A stretch of 64,000 bases of DNA from Odobenus rosmarus divergens (taxonomy: Eukaryota; Chordata; Mammalia; Carnivora; Odobenidae), in NCBI RefSeq assembly GCF_000321225.1, contig NW_004450467.1:1260889-1324888 (forward strand), read 5' to 3'. Made by a program: the position numbers and the translations under genes. Below, piece by piece: positions 24,262 to 37,370 of the stretch; position 1 is the first letter of the stretch, and every line of letters begins with the position of its first letter. The notes below the pieces were generated by a model, which saw nothing but the letters and a program-made list of their open reading frames with translations, did no database searches and was not told the origin of the DNA.

Positions 24262-25644
24262 ATACATTCTTTCTGAAATTTATTGTGTATTACATTTATA
24301 TAATTAACAAAAATCAGCCACTCTTCCATCCTTCTTTCTCTTACCAGGAAAGCTTATTCCTAAATGAGACTTAGACATCATTTCTGTATTATGATAGAGA
24401 TACAATTCTTTCACTAGTCCAATTTTGTTGCTCATCTTTATTTCCTAATTACAGTCCCCTCTACATTGATATATTTTGTTATTCACATAAATAAAGGTTC
24501 TTTCACAGTGATTGTAATGTCTCCCAATTCTGATTTACTGGGGAGACTGAGTTACTTGTCTGTATTCAACCTATTGAAACCTACTGAATGCAAGGTAGCA
24601 TTGAGGAACACAATCATCTCAGACAGTACTGTTGAACAGTCCATTCCTGCTGTCCAAAGCTGGACTTAAACTTATCTACTCTCTCCCATTATTCTCTTCA
24701 CCAACCTATTATCCAGATCTATACCAACACAGAGGACTTTTCATGCCTAATGCACTCTGTCTCTGTTCACTTCTCTTCCTGATGCTCCAAGTCCCTGTGA
24801 CTATCTTTATCTGCCTGTGTTCTTCTAACTCTGCCTACGGCTAAAGTTCTACAGATGTATATGCTGTACCCAAATAAGCTATGAGAGCAATAAGAATAGG
24901 ACAATCATTTTATATTTTCCAACCTAGATTAGTATTACAAAAGATCGCCATAAAATACAATCATGAGTGCAGGACATACAACAGAAAAAGCTCATACACT
25001 GCATTATCTTCCCCAGGTAAGGCTGAAATAAGTTACAGGTATTATGTCTACTAACATAGTAGCAGCTAGATATAAGGTTGGAAATTGACAAGTCCAAACC
25101 ATTCTATATTTCTTCATATAGGTAATACTAAATTATGTTGGTTAGATGAATGCTTCAATATTTGTGGATAAAAGCAATTTGTTAGAAAATAAATTATGGT
25201 CACATTTTATTCTTTGTTCTCAGAAGTATCAGAAGATCAACCCACAAATGTTGAATAGTGAAGTGCTCTCATGAGAAACTTCCTCTTTAATAAATGTCTT
25301 AACTTTATTTGAATATGAAAAATCATGAGGTTCTGTAAGGGACACAAAGTGGTAAAATGGAGAGAAAGAAAAACCACAAGTCAGAGACCCGATTTCTACA
25401 GCACAAAAAAGCTGTAATTACAGACAGAACTTTCTACATTCAGTTCTTCCTATAGGACTCAAAGCATGATTAAATAATCTTCTGGTTCCAAAAACATTTT
25501 ATCAATTTATGCTGAAGTTCTCTATCCAGGACAAGGGAATATATGCAGCTAGTAGAAATCATACTACTACTAAATAATAATAATGGGCTTTTTGTTAATC
25601 TACTAAATGGTACCTTAATTTATGATGGCTTAAAAATTTAAATT
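24262..25644. other. Unassigned intron
   Basis: No exon or repeat I can name on either strand. Confidence 0.5.
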
Positions 25645-25750
25645 CCTAGAGGACAGGGGTCATGATTTATATATCTCTTTATGCACTCAGCACTGAACAC
25701 AGTATTTTATACATATTGAGCACTCAGCAAATAATTGCTAATGATGAAAG
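25645..25750 (+). repeat. L2 3' end
   Basis: 'aggacaggggtcatgattta...cactcagcactgaacacagtatttta...gagcactcagcaaataattgct' matches the L2 3' terminal consensus in order. Confidence 0.65.
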
Positions 25751-26424
25751 TGATCTTCCAAAATGAATAAATGCAATACAAATGTATAGCTGAAAATATT
25801 CAACCCAACAAATCTTCAGACTCTCAAATCATTTATGCTTAAGAATTCATTCAAAATGGTATTTTTCAAGATGCTAGACACAAATTGGAAAAATATGTTA
25901 GGAATAGGAGTTATTACAGGTGTCTTTGGAACCGAAAGTGTGTTTAGAAATCATCTTGGAGGATAATTTGATTTGGGAATCTCAGTTCTGAGCAACTTAA
26001 AAACATCCTCCACGCACAGAATCCCAATCTGCTTTGCTAAAGCTTAAAAATGAAGATAATACTTGGAACTTTCAGATAAAACAAATGCTTCCTGAAGACA
26101 AATGACAAATATGAAGAGCTATGAGCTTTGGCAATCGATAGCAGCTTTTCAGCTCATTATATGGATGATCAAATATGCTGCCTTGAGCAAAAATATTAAA
26201 AAGGACATTGGGAGAAGTTTATAGTGGCACCACAGGATATCTGAGGAATCAAATATTCACCTGTAAACATGAGCCTGGTGAGATAGATTGTGAAATCTGT
26301 GAACAATAAGTTAACCATTTTTCTTACCTTAATTTTACTACACTGACCTCAGAAAAACACAAAACCTCGGAGCATTTTTATTTAAGTATAGATTTATATT
26401 TATATAAACTAGTAAAAATAGAAA
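25751..26424. other. Unassigned intron
   Basis: Nothing recognised. Confidence 0.5.
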
Positions 26425-26695
26425 TGAGAATGGGTAAGTAAATCACAGTATATTTACTCAGTGGAATTCTATGGAGCTATTAAAATTACATTCAAGAAGA
26501 CTATGTATTATATTAAAATGAATATAATACCAAGTTTTCAGAAAGATATGTACACACATTTTATAAAAACAATAACCTTAAAGAATTAAATTATCAACAG
26601 ATTTCAAATGGCTTTTGAAATTCTTTTCTATACACTCCAAAATTTTCCTAAATGAGCATGTAATATTTTTATAATAAAAACATAAATATTTTAAA
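26425..26695 (+). repeat. Old L1 (L1M-type) 3' end
   Basis: 'ggtaagtaaatcacagtatatttactcagtggaattctatggagctattaaaa' and the terminal 'gagcatgtaatatttttataataaaaac' are features of old mammalian L1 3' ends. Strongly diverged. Confidence 0.6.
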
Positions 26696-26894
26696 TCTGT
26701 GACCCTTTAGATAGCAGTGAATAACAAAGTGAATTTTTGCTCCAAATCCCAAAGACGTAATGAACTCATCAATGCTGCAAGTGTTGAAAAATTTCAGACC
26801 TCTGAATTAAAATAATGTTCTAAAAATTAGGTTTTTTCACTTAATTTTGATATAATTTGAAATGTACAGGAAAGATGCAAGAATGGTACAAATA

Positions 26895-27545
26895 AATTCC
26901 ATATATATACATAAAAAATGTGGTATATGTGCACAAGGGAATATTATTCAGCCACGAGAAAGGGGAATATCCTGACATTTCTGACACCATAGATGGATTA
27001 TTCTACAAGAGATAAATCAGGGCGCCTGGGTGGCTCAGTTGGTTAAGCGACTGCCTTCGGCTCAGGTCATGATCCTGGAGTCCCAGGATCGAGTCCCACA
27101 TCGGGCTCCCTGCTCAGCAGGGAGTCTGCTTCTCCCTCTTACCTTCCTCCCTCTCATGCTCTCTCTCTACCATTCTCTCTCTCTCTCTCAATAAATATCT
27201 TTAAAAAAAAAAAAGAGATAAATCAGACAGAGAAAGAAAAGTACAGTATGATATCACTTACATGTGGAATCCAAAAAAGTCAAAACCTTAAAAAACAGAG
27301 ATCAAAGTGGCGGTTACCAGGAGATAGGGATGAGGAAGATAAGACTGATGGTGTTTAAGATTACAAACTTGTAACGAGTAGTATATAAGCTGTAGAGCTC
27401 TAATACATAGTATAATGAATATAAATAATATTGTACTGTAATGATGTAATGTAACAAATATTGCCTCAATGGAAATCATATTAAAATAAAGAAATATATC
27501 AAAGTAATATGCTATACACCTTAAATTTATAAAACATAACAAAAA
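26895..27545 (+). mobile_element. L1 3' end split by a SINE
   Basis: 'aatgtggtatatgtgcacaagggaatattattcagccacgag' to 'acaccttaaatttat'. It is split by the SINE at 27021-27212. The 3'UTR differs from the youngest type, so this is an older copy. Confidence 0.85.
27021..27212 (+). mobile_element. Can-SINE, plus orientation, exact target duplication
   Basis: Complete copy (head 'ggcgcctgggtggctcag', stem-forming 'ggctccctgctcagcagg', (TC)n, A12). Exact 14-bp direct repeat AAGAGATAAATCAG at 27007-27020 and 27213-27226. Confidence 0.97.
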
Positions 27546-27908
27546 TGGGGAAAAACCCATATATTATTTACCCAGATCCACTATTTATATTCTATAGCAT
27601 TTACAGTATCATTCATAGTCCCTGGACAGATTGATAGATGTTTATAGATTTACACGTATACTACCTTTTCTGACCCATTTGAGAGTAGAGATATTGTGTC
27701 CCTTTACTCATAAATACTTCAGTTTGTACATCCTAAGAAAAGAGCATTCTCATGTAATCCACATTATCATTATCAAAGTTGGGAGATTTAATACTGATAC
27801 AATATTTTTTATGAATAGTCCATATTAAAATTCCATAAATTCTCAGTTATGATGCATTTCATTTAGGTGCCATGTCTCTAGTCCCTGATTTGGAACATTA
27901 TTAATGAA

Positions 27909-27970
27909 GAACACTACATCAAAAACTAATGATGTACTATATGTTGGCTAACTTAACATAATAAAAAAAA
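27909..27970 (+). mobile_element. Very short L1 3' tail
   Basis: 62 bp 'acactacatcaaaaactaatgatgtactatatgttggctaact...ataataaaaaaaa', identical in order to the end of the young L1 3'UTR. An extreme 5' truncation. Confidence 0.85.
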
Positions 27971-28542
27971 GAAATAAATACTGATAAGAGAATCTCATTC
28001 CAGAAAATTAAATCCATACTCTTGGAAATGAAAAAAAAAAACTTTCTAGTCTTCCAAAAAAACTCTGCTGATCAGTTTGCAAGTTTTGATGTTTCATAAC
28101 ATTTTTGTTTTACAAAGTATGAATCAGTAAAATTTTAAGATTGTTATCACACAACAAACATACCATTATGAAAAATAATGTATAATAGATGCATATAATA
28201 AATATTAAATCCTGTACCTGTATGTTACTGTTGGCTACATTATTTTACATTGAATAATAAAGTGTAATACTTTCTATCATTAAACTAGAAAGTAGAGATG
28301 ATTCCATAGTGAGTCCTTCATTTTTATGCTGTCCTTTTAAACTTTGTACTGCTTTTTGATATTCTAATATTAGAACAGTTAACACTATTAACAATGCCTT
28401 TCTAAATATTTCACTCTATTTGGAGATTTTTAAAAAAAATCTATTGAAATAAGTTAGACAATTCAAAATAAAAAATGCAGAGACATAGTTTTTAATAATT
28501 TTCTTAGTCATCCTTTCACTTTGTTAAACAGGAATTTCAGAA
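27971..28542. other. Unassigned intron
   Basis: AT-rich, nothing recognised. Confidence 0.5.
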
Positions 28543-28981
28543 GATGTGGTACATGTATACAATGGAATATTATTCAGCCCTCAGAAAGAATGAATACTGA
28601 CCATTTGCATCAACATGGATGGAACTGGAGGGGATTATGCTAAGTGAAATAAGTCAAGTAGAGAAAGACAATTATCATATGGTGTCACGCATATGTGGAA
28701 CATAAGGAATAGCATGGAGGACCATAGGGGAAAGGAGGGAAATCTGAACAGGGAGAAGTCAGAGAGGGAGATGAACCATGAGAGACTATGGACCCTGGGA
28801 AATGAACTGAGGGTCTCAGAGGGGAGGGAGATGAGAGGAGGGGGTAACCGGGTGATGGGCATTAAGGAGGGCACGTGTTTGGATGTGCACTGGGTGTTAT
28901 ACATAACTGATGAATCACTGAACACTACATCAAAAACTAATGATGTACTATACAGTGGCTAATTGAACATAATAAAAAAAA
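28543..28981 (+). mobile_element. L1 3' end, young type
   Basis: Begins 'atgtggtacatgtatacaatggaatattattcagccctcag', runs through 'cgcatatgtggaacataagg' and the 'gatgggcattaaggagggcacg' 3'UTR to 'aacactacatcaaaaactaatgatgtact...aataaaaaaaaaa'. Its 3'UTR is the same type as the minus-strand tail at 59748. Confidence 0.92.
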
Positions 28982-29516
28982 AATGCTGTCATTCCCATAG
29001 CACTACCAGTTTCCACAAAAAAAAGTTCAGGGAAGATTAAACTGCAGTATTAAAATTAGAAGTTGTCCTTACAAATAATATTACAAATAATGTAGTAACT
29101 TAAAACTTTCTCCTTCAACAAGGTAATACTGTCATGAGACTTGCAAATGAAATTAGTAGGTAACATTAGAAAACTTACGTGGCAAAGTTCTATTTGAATG
29201 CCTTCTACCAAAACAAAAATTACATTGGGTATCCATTGAGAAATTTTGTCATCTACCATAAAAACCCAAGTGGTAAATTAGGTCATTGCTAATGAAACAC
29301 TAAAACTTTTCAAAAATTTTCTTAAAATATCAGTTTTTTGGTTTGGTTTTCTGAAGATTCAACTAATGAACAAATTAAAGGGGTACTTTTCTTCTCTCCT
29401 GTTTTTTTTTAATAAAAAATATACAACTTTCTTAATCCCTTAGATTGATATTCCCTTGGAATAGAAGTATCAAACTGATAGATCAAAATGTACCCACATT
29501 TTTATGACTACAGATG
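28982..29516. other. Unassigned intron
   Basis: Nothing recognised. Confidence 0.5.
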
Positions 29517-29706
29517 GGCGCCTGGGTGGCTCAGATGGTTAAGCATCTGCCTTCGGCTCAGGTCATGATCCCAGGGTCCTGGGATCGAGTCCCGCATCAG
29601 GCTCCCTGCTCCTTGGGAGCCTGCTTCTCCCTCTGCTTCTCTCTCTCTCTCCCTCCTCATCTGTCTCTCATGAATAAATAAATAAAATCTTTAAAAAAAA
29701 AAAAAA
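29517..29706 (+). mobile_element. Can-SINE, plus orientation
   Basis: Complete copy with head 'gggcgcctgggtggctcaga' and tail 'aaataaataaaatcttt' plus A14. The tRNA-derived A-box and B-box-like segments are readable. Flanking repeats are weak. Confidence 0.96.
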
Positions 29707-31265
29707 GGTACCACAGAAAGTTTTCTTCTCACGTTTTATGGAAGAAAAGTACAGAGTTTTTGATTTAGAAAAGAATGAGTTGAAGTGGGTCGGGTAAATT
29801 GAAGTAGAAGTTATATATTTCAGGTCTTCGTAGTACAAACATCAGATGGAAATATTAAGTGCTTTGCTGGGTAAGATTCTGTGAAAAACTGTTTCACAAG
29901 AGCAAAAAGGTAATATTTGTATATTTGGAGTATGGAGAGAAAACATGACTACCTTTTAAGGCCAGTTAAATCTTAAAGCTCTTGCATTTGATCTGATTTA
30001 CTAATATTGAACACTGAGTTGTATTTTACTCAAGACTGCCTTCATTTGTTGTTTGTGGGTATTGCAATATGTTCTGGGAAGATGTGGGTCTGTCCTGGAA
30101 GCTTAGACACTTTTTTCCTGCACTGCTTAAAAGAATGTCTGGGACAGTTGGTGCTCAGTAATATTTTTTGGCAGATGAATTTTTCGGACATAAATCAATC
30201 AACAAACCAATCAGAGGTCCCTTGGAGGTACTGTAGCCCTCAGTGATAGGAACTCGTTCTGGCAGAGGAAGATAGAGGCCAGACCTTTGCAAGACTAGCC
30301 CATGTGCCCATTTGCCAAAACCCCCTCTTCCTTCCATTCTACAGGCATGTAAGAAAAAGATGGATCACAAACAATGAACATAATTCAGCTCAAAGTAACA
30401 GAATCAATTCAGACAATGAGAGTTCAACATTAGCTCTAGGTACAAATAATGCTCAACTGAAATCATCATTAGGTTAAACATCTCCTTTCTTTCCATACAC
30501 ATATCTGCTTTTTCATTAGAATCGGGGGCGGGGGAAGAACTAGAGGGAACATATTCATCCATCAAGGTTTGTAGTTAAGATGCTGCAATTAGCTAATCAT
30601 GGGAAGATATATTTGTTATTTGTTATTTCATGGTTTAGGATGATGAAATAATCTGCCTCCAGTCTTCAGGTTGTTAAAATCACATCCAAAAATTAAGTGG
30701 AAAAAGGTACATGTACATGAGTAACCAACACAATCAGGAGATTTCTATGTATATTTGGTTCAATATCTATAATATCCACATGGAGAGAAGAGTTAGCTGA
30801 ATATGCTTATATACAGACTGCTATCCAAAAAGATTCCTAGTGTTGGGACATGAATGTATATTTGTATATCTTAAAATCAGGATTAGCTAATATACCATCA
30901 TATAGTTGCACACGAATGGCTAGTTGTGAAAATAAGTTCAATATAAAGCCCAGTGCAAGCATTTTAAAACTTGTATTTCCTCACCATGAATATAGTCAGA
31001 GTTCAAGTTTTTCCCTACCTTGACATATGCTTACCTATACATTTTATATTCATTTTTCTACTGTCTCCTATATTTTTAGTAGTATTTTTCTTTGGACAAA
31101 AATACCATTTAGATCTTAGAAAGATTCTGATATGACTTATAAAATTATAAAACACAAATGGATTTTTTGCCCATAGACACTTTATTCATTCAATCCCCAC
31201 GACATCCAATACATAAATACAATAAACAAAAGGACTAAATTCTCCATATTCACATTAATATAACC
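29707..31265. other. Unassigned intron
   Basis: No exon or nameable repeat. A short G-rich run (ggggcggggg) lies at about 30526. Confidence 0.5.
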
Positions 31266-31269
31266 ATCA

Positions 31270-31440
31270 CCACCATTTTAGGGATACGATATGTCATCTC
31301 ATTTACTCCTTCCTCACAACAGGCAAGGAATAGATTCCACTATTCCTGCTTTATGAATATGGAAAGAGAATCTCAGAATGTATGAGAAACTTGCCCAAGT
31401 CTCCTGCTAGTAAGTGGACTTAAACCCAAGTATGAATGAC
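31270..31440 (+). repeat. MIR
   Basis: 'gtcatctcatttactccttcctcacaac', 'gagaaacttgcccaagtctcctgctagtaagtggacttaaaccc' match the MIR core in order. Confidence 0.7.
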
Positions 31441-31567
31441 TCAAAGACCCACCAGATTATAAATTGTTCTGAGTCAATTATTTGGAATTGTGAACAATTT
31501 CCTCTAGAGAAAGCACTACGGCCTACTGTGAACACTGGAATGAATGCTGGGTGGGAAGCAAGCTAAC

Positions 31568-32130
31568 TGAGTGTACTAGTTTTCTATTGCTGCTATAAGA
31601 AATTCCCACAAACTCAGTGTCTTAAAACAACACAAATTTATATTGCTTCTTAAATGAAATATAATATAGTTATATTCATTCTTACACTTCTATAGGTCAG
31701 AAGTCTGACATGGGTCTCACTTGGCTAAAATCAAGGTGTCAGCAGGGCTATATATATATATTTTTTTTTTTTTCCTGGAGGATCTAGAGAAGATTCCATT
31801 TCCTTGCCTTTTCCAGTTTCCTGAGACCACCTATATTCCTTGGCTGAGTTTATTCCTCCATCTTCAAACTCCACCATGTAGTATTTGTCTGACCCTTGTA
31901 CCCTCACTTCTGTCTCTTGACTACAGCCAGGAAAGTTTTCTGCTATTTGGGACTGATGTGATTAGAATGGTCCCAATAATCGAGGATAATCTTCTCATCT
32001 CAAGGTCTGTAACTTAATCACATCAGCAAAGTCCCTTTTTGCCATGTGAGGTAAGACAGTCACAGAGCATAAAAATGGGAACATGCACATCTTTGGGGGC
32101 TGGGAACTGACATCATTCTGCCTATTACAA
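31568..32130 (-). mobile_element. MaLR-type LTR, minus orientation
   Basis: The plus strand opens 'tgtactagttttctattgctgctataag...cttaaaacaacacaaattta', the complement of the typical MaLR/MLT1 LTR 3' end. It continues 'gaagtctgacatgggtctcacttggctaaaatcaaggtgt' and closes 'ctttgggggctgggaactgacatcattctgcc'. It shares this order with the copies at 35425 and 36478. The exact sub-family is uncertain. Contains a TA/T run at 31751-31773. A non-coding solo LTR. Confidence 0.75.
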
Positions 32131-32529
32131 TGAAATTATTTGTGAATGACTGACAGTCAAATTTCCCTGCCAGAGGGTTTTTTTTTTTAATATTTTGGGG
32201 AAGATGATTGTCTACAAAAGTGAATCTCAAATTAGCAGTCCAATAAAGCAAAATACTGTAACTAAATAAAAGTAGTAATAGAAATATTTTTTAATCTAAT
32301 GAGGTAAATTTTTGGGTAGTAGGAAGAAGGAAGATTTTTGGATGACTGAATATTATATATGAGAGTGGGGCCCATTTTAAAGTTTTAAAGAAAAAATCTG
32401 GGACATGGGAATATGATCTTCTGCTGGGAAGTGGGGCAGATACTAGATGAAAGGAACAAAAATGGGGAGATATTGGGGAAAGAGGGGACTGGAATAGATA
32501 CAAACTTCCAAATAATAATCATAAAAACA
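32131..32529. other. Unassigned intron
   Basis: Nothing recognised. Confidence 0.5.
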
Positions 32530-32770
32530 ATATTTTTGAGCATTTAATATGTGCCAACTGCCATTATTAGAACTTTGAATTTATTATTTAATCATTATAA
32601 CAATTTTATAAAACATGTAATATTATCCCAATTTTACATATGTCATAAATGAAAGTTAGGGAAATTAAAGAATATAGCACAGTGCAAGTAAGTAGTAGAG
32701 CTAGGATTCAACCCCAAGTTAGACTTATTCCAAAGACCATGCTCTTAATTACTGTGCTAAACTATGATAG
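32530..32770 (+). repeat. MIR
   Basis: 'gagcatttaatatgtgccaactgc', 'attatcccaattttacat', 'gtaagtagtagagctaggattcaacccc' and 'catgctcttaattactgtgc' follow MIR order across the whole element. Confidence 0.8.
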
Positions 32771-35424
32771 AAATTCAGCTCTGGTAGAAATTTAACAACC
32801 AGGGAAGTCCAACATGGTATGGAGTATGTCCCAACAGTTGGAAAGAATATAGTCAAAGATTAACAGATTAAATGCAATAGTCAAGAGTCCAAGAACGTGG
32901 ACAGCCCTGGGAACCCTTCCACTGGCAACTCACCCCATCTTCCAGATCTTCCAGACACATCGAGTGACTGGACTCCATTCACTATGAGCTGGACTAATGA
33001 AGGAAGACATAAAAACTGAAAACTAGGCAAATGAATGAGGCAAAAACAAAAGCACAACTAGATGGATAATTGTGCTACTATAACTGGAAGAAAATTGATC
33101 AGGACTAATGGTGATACAGCAAAGTGAATGGGACCACAAGGCTGAAGTCAGATCAACAGCAAAAGTGATAATGCTGGTAATGAGACCGTGATGTTCAAGC
33201 TCTCTTAATCTGTTCTAAATTTGGGGTTGGTATTAGAGACTGATACAGGACCTAGTCTACAGAAAGCCAAGTATCTCCAGCTCGCCGGCCATGAAAAAGA
33301 GGAGGAATAAACTTATTCCAGAAAGGTTAGCCTTGCTTAGCAGTTTGCTGAGAGTGCAGCATCGCTATATTGTACCTGCTTTCAAAGAGCTTCTTTTTCT
33401 TTTCTCCCAAGGTAATACCTTTTTTAAAATCTCTACATTCTTGTCTTACCCCCCACCCCATTGTTAACACAAGAGTTGCCAAAACAGGGGTGGCTTTAGT
33501 CCCTGTTTGGGTCATTTGTAGTTAGGTTTTTCTGGAAAGGCACAGAAGCCAAAGTCAGTCCAAAAGACAAGAGAAGTAAGACTGAAAGGCTAGGAATGTG
33601 TCTACAGAAAAGAGAAAAGAGGTTTCACTGAAGACAGAACTCGTATTAAGATAGAAGGATTTGAGAGAGATGAGCATGTCATAAGCTTCCCCTTTTTCAG
33701 CAACCTGGAAGTGAACAGCCTGGGTTTGAGGAGACAGTTATACATCAGTACTTGGTTATTCTGAAATCCTGCTACCATCCAATGTCAGATCTTATTAGTT
33801 CACAAATGACCACCAATTTCAAGAGACATGCCAGGAACACAGTCTCTGGGCTGTCAGCACAATTTTAAATCACGTCATTTAAACATATCCTTGTTGGTCT
33901 TTACAAGCCCGTTGTTTACCGTGGGTCTTAGTCTGAATAAAGATTTTAAATCACTTCATAGTTTAACAGGATTTTTAAGTCACATTTACATTTTCTCTAA
34001 GACGTCAGCACTATATCTCAGCTCTTCTCTCCAAATGCAGTAACATGACAATAACAGATGTGGGGATTTCCGATCTTGTTTTCGATGTAGAACTGTAAAG
34101 TAAGTGGATTTAATCTTCGAGGTACGTTCTTTTCTGTTTTCTGTATCCTATGCTCCTGATCAGGCAACTAATTTCTTCCTGTTGCCTCTAGCTCCCAAGT
34201 AGTCTTCCTACTGCCCTTCCCAATGCAGCACTGGTTGTTATACTTCTGCTGTCCCCCATCTCAAATTCATTCTCCAAAAGTTCTAGTTTTAAAAAATTAG
34301 TTACTGTAATATGATAAAATGTGAGACCAAGTGCTAATGACCAATGACGTTTAAGGATTATCTCTTTACATACATTACTGATGTTTGTTTATCACTTAAC
34401 TACACCTACAAACACTTATCACATGCCATGTACTATGCTTGCAGGTTCACATATGTTATCTCATTTTGGGGATCTTCAATGCCTTCTTTACCCTCGGTTC
34501 CACAGCTACCCATAGTCATTCCTTAAGTCATGGGTAGCTCCTTAAGAATATAAGAAAACAACTGTCAATACGAACTGCCTGGATACTATGATTAAAAGAC
34601 TGAATGTATTAAAATGCAGAAATAAGTAGTAAATGTTTTTAATAACAATAAGGAATAAAAAAATGTTTGGACAGTCCTTAGGTGATGACCCTGGTAAGTT
34701 ATAACTTGCATTCTTGGTCAGATTGCTGTATTCTTTCTTTAGCACAAGGAGTGAATAATAATGGATTTTCCTGCAACCTGACAAGGCCATCAGGAAAGAC
34801 AGTTTTGGTCAAAGTGCATTTTACTGACTTCAAATTATAACATGTAGCTAGCTTTCTGCTCTGTCATTGAGGAAGGTTGGTCTGGTTAAGTATGTGCTAA
34901 GGTCAAAGCTGAATCACAGCTAATGTCTAAATATAGACCATCTTTTAAAAACTGCGGCCTCTTTTCCATGGCTGCAACGTGTACAACACAGGAGTTAGAT
35001 TTACACAGAGAAGCTGCCTTTTCTTAGAGAAAGTAGGTCCAGTGAAAAACACTGGCTTTTAAAATAAGGAAGAAAGTAGGAGTGTGCAAATTAAATAAAG
35101 ATAAGTTGTTAAAGGTTAACTAGTTTCTCCTGGTGGTGTTATAAGCAAATGGCATAGTCATTCTCTGGTTCTAAAATATTTAGATGTTTTATTTCAGTCA
35201 CATAGTGGGAGCTGAGAACAAATGTGGGTAAACCAGATACAAAATACCTTCACAGAACATAAGCTAAAACCTATTCCCTTAATTCTTTGATGTTGAATCA
35301 TCTGTTATGTCTGGACCGTAAATGTGAAGAATACCAAAGTAGCCCTGATATTGCCATGGTTTGGTACACACAGATACAAGGAAAACCATATCTACCCTGA
35401 AAATGTTATCATCACTGCTATTGT
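32771..35424. other. Unassigned intron
   Basis: Probably unique sequence. A weak MIR-like scrap ('catgccatgtactatgcttg') sits near 34420-34475. No GPR158 exon recognised on the minus strand. Confidence 0.45.
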
Positions 35425-36003
35425 ATTAGTTTCCTATTGCTACATGACAAATTACTGGAAATTTGGGGGCTTAAAATACCTATTCATTATCTCCCAGTTT
35501 CTGTTGATCAGAAGTGTGGACATAGTGTAACTGGGCTCTCTGCTCAGGGTCTCACTAGACTGAAATCAAGGTTTTGGCCTGGCTGTATTCTCATCTGGAG
35601 CTTAAGATCCTCTTCCGTGTGTATTCAGGCATCTAGAAGAATTTAGTTGCTTGAAGTTATAGAACTGAGGTCCATGTTTTCTTGGTTGCTGTCCATGAGA
35701 TTTGCTCTCAGCTCTCAGAGGCCGCACTCAGGTTTTAGCCATGTGGCCCTCTCACAACAAGGTAGTTTACTTCTTCAAGGCCAGCCCTAGAATCTCTCTT
35801 CAGTTGGCTACGCTGGGAGGGAATCTTATTTAATGCAATGTAATCACATAGGTGACTATACTATCACCTTTGCTATATAATACAGCCTAAGCAGGGAATT
35901 AGTCACTACCTCACTGTATTCACAGATCCCACCCACACTTAAAAGAAGGTATTGGACAGGGCCTGTGGGAACAGAAGCTTGGAGGCCATCTTAGAATTAC
36001 ACC
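35425..36003 (-). mobile_element. MaLR-type LTR, minus orientation
   Basis: Opens 'attgtattagtttcctattgctacatgacaaattac' and has 'tctcactagactgaaatcaaggtttt', 'gccatgtggccctctcaca', and ends 'ggaggccatcttagaattac'. Same family as 31568 and 36478 but more diverged. Confidence 0.72.
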
Positions 36004-36477
36004 TGTAACTATGAATCAGAACAAAGGCTGAATTCTGAATATATGACAGAGGAGAGAGCAAAATGTTACTCATCTCCAGAGCCTATATGTTAAATGTAAA
36101 CAGATTCAATACCAAGAATAATGTTTTCCAGGAGGAAACAAAACAAAAAAAATCTACAAATGTCTACCGAAATTCCCAGAGGAAGAAACTCAGGTCTCAA
36201 TCTCAATGTACCCTTTGAACTATGCTGAGTAGAAATGCAAATTCCTCTACAGACCAATAATAAGGCATGCAAAGATTTGTCAATGGCTATCTAAAAGATA
36301 CCTGTACCCCGGTTTCAGTAACCCCAAGCCCTAACTTCCTAAAAAACCACCCCTTTTACCACTACACTCCTTCTTTATATCCAATAGCTGGCTACAAGCC
36401 AGTGTGGTAACACTGCATTCTCTAGAGATAAAGTAAAAAATCAATATTCAAATTGTAACACTGACATTTTCTGGAGT

Positions 36478-37021
36478 AGGAATAAAATAGCAGATGACCA
36501 AGTTTTGATTGTGGAGTATATACCCTGTATAATCACCTCCCCTGGAATGTGAGTGGACCTGTAAATATGAGGAGATAGTCTCTCCTTCAACTAGGTTACA
36601 TTATCTGGCAAAATGATGGGATGCTCACTCTCATGATTATTTTATGTTATATATGATTCAGTCTGAGCAGAGTGAGAAAATTGTTTTGCTAGCCTTGAAG
36701 AGGGTGAGCTGCAATGCTGTAAGAGGTTCACAAGGACAGGCTTTAAGGAACTCTTAGGAGCTGAGAGTAGACTAACATCTAGCAAAAAAAAAGGGGGGAG
36801 GGGCCTGCAAGATACTGACCTGAATGAGCTTGGAAGAAGACCCTGGACCTCGGATCAGATTGCATCCCAGATGACACCTTAATTTTAGCCTGGTGAGACA
36901 GGGAACCAAGCTAACCTGTGACTGGAAAGGTAACCAATGAAAACTGTGTGATAATAAATTTGCGTTCTTTAAACTGTCAACTTTGTGGTAGCTCTTTATG
37001 CTGTATAGAAAACTAACATAT
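36478..37021 (+). mobile_element. MaLR-type LTR, plus orientation
   Basis: Ends with the MaLR/MLT1 signature 'cttaattttagcctggtgagacag', 'ataataaatttgcgttctttaaactgtcaactttgtggtagct', 'gaaaactaacata'. Inverted relative to the copies at 31568 and 35425. Contains an A9G6 run at 36783-36799. It lies about 350 bp from the downstream (donor) end of the GPR158 EGF-like exon. Confidence 0.75.
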
Positions 37022-37370
37022 AAACAAATTAATAAACAAAGTAAACAAACTAGCAAAATTAGGTTTAGGAACTTTCTGTAGCAACAGCTCTCAATAACTG
37101 AATCCCAACTGATCTTACTGCATAGCTAACATTATTTTCAGGAAATGTATTGAAAACTAAAACATAATTAAAATAAACACATTATTCTGTGGTACTCCAG
37201 GGCATAGTAGATGACAAACCAAAGCAAAAACTCCTTAAGGGATGAAAGAATGTCAGACCAGTGGGGACTGAAGCAAATAACTCCAACAAGGTTAAAAGAA
37301 AATATGAATAATTAATAATGGTGTATATTATGTGGACTCATATATATGCAGAGAAGCAAAGCACACTTAC

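Larger units (their letters stand above)
5559..37370 (-). other. GPR158: GPR158 intron (about 31.8 kb) between two recognised exons
   Basis: Bounded on the minus strand by donor GTAAGT (plus 37365-37370) and acceptor TTTCAG (plus 5559-5564). Joining the two exons directly keeps the frame (1 + 2 bases). From memory the human protein has about ten more residues (RRGPDQHISG-like) here, so a roughly 30-bp exon entering and leaving in phase 1 may lie within. I searched by eye and could not place it. Content is almost entirely transposable elements and unassigned AT-rich sequence, listed separately. Confidence 0.8.

Noticed and set aside
26160..26200. Minus-strand stretch with a QH/SIF-like reading, considered for the same short exon
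   Set aside because: No phase-1 acceptor and donor around it, and the residues do not fit.
36772..37056. Minus-strand open frame containing an RGPG motif, considered for the missing short GPR158 exon
   Set aside because: It lies inside a MaLR-type LTR, lacks proper splice borders, and neighbouring residues do not match.
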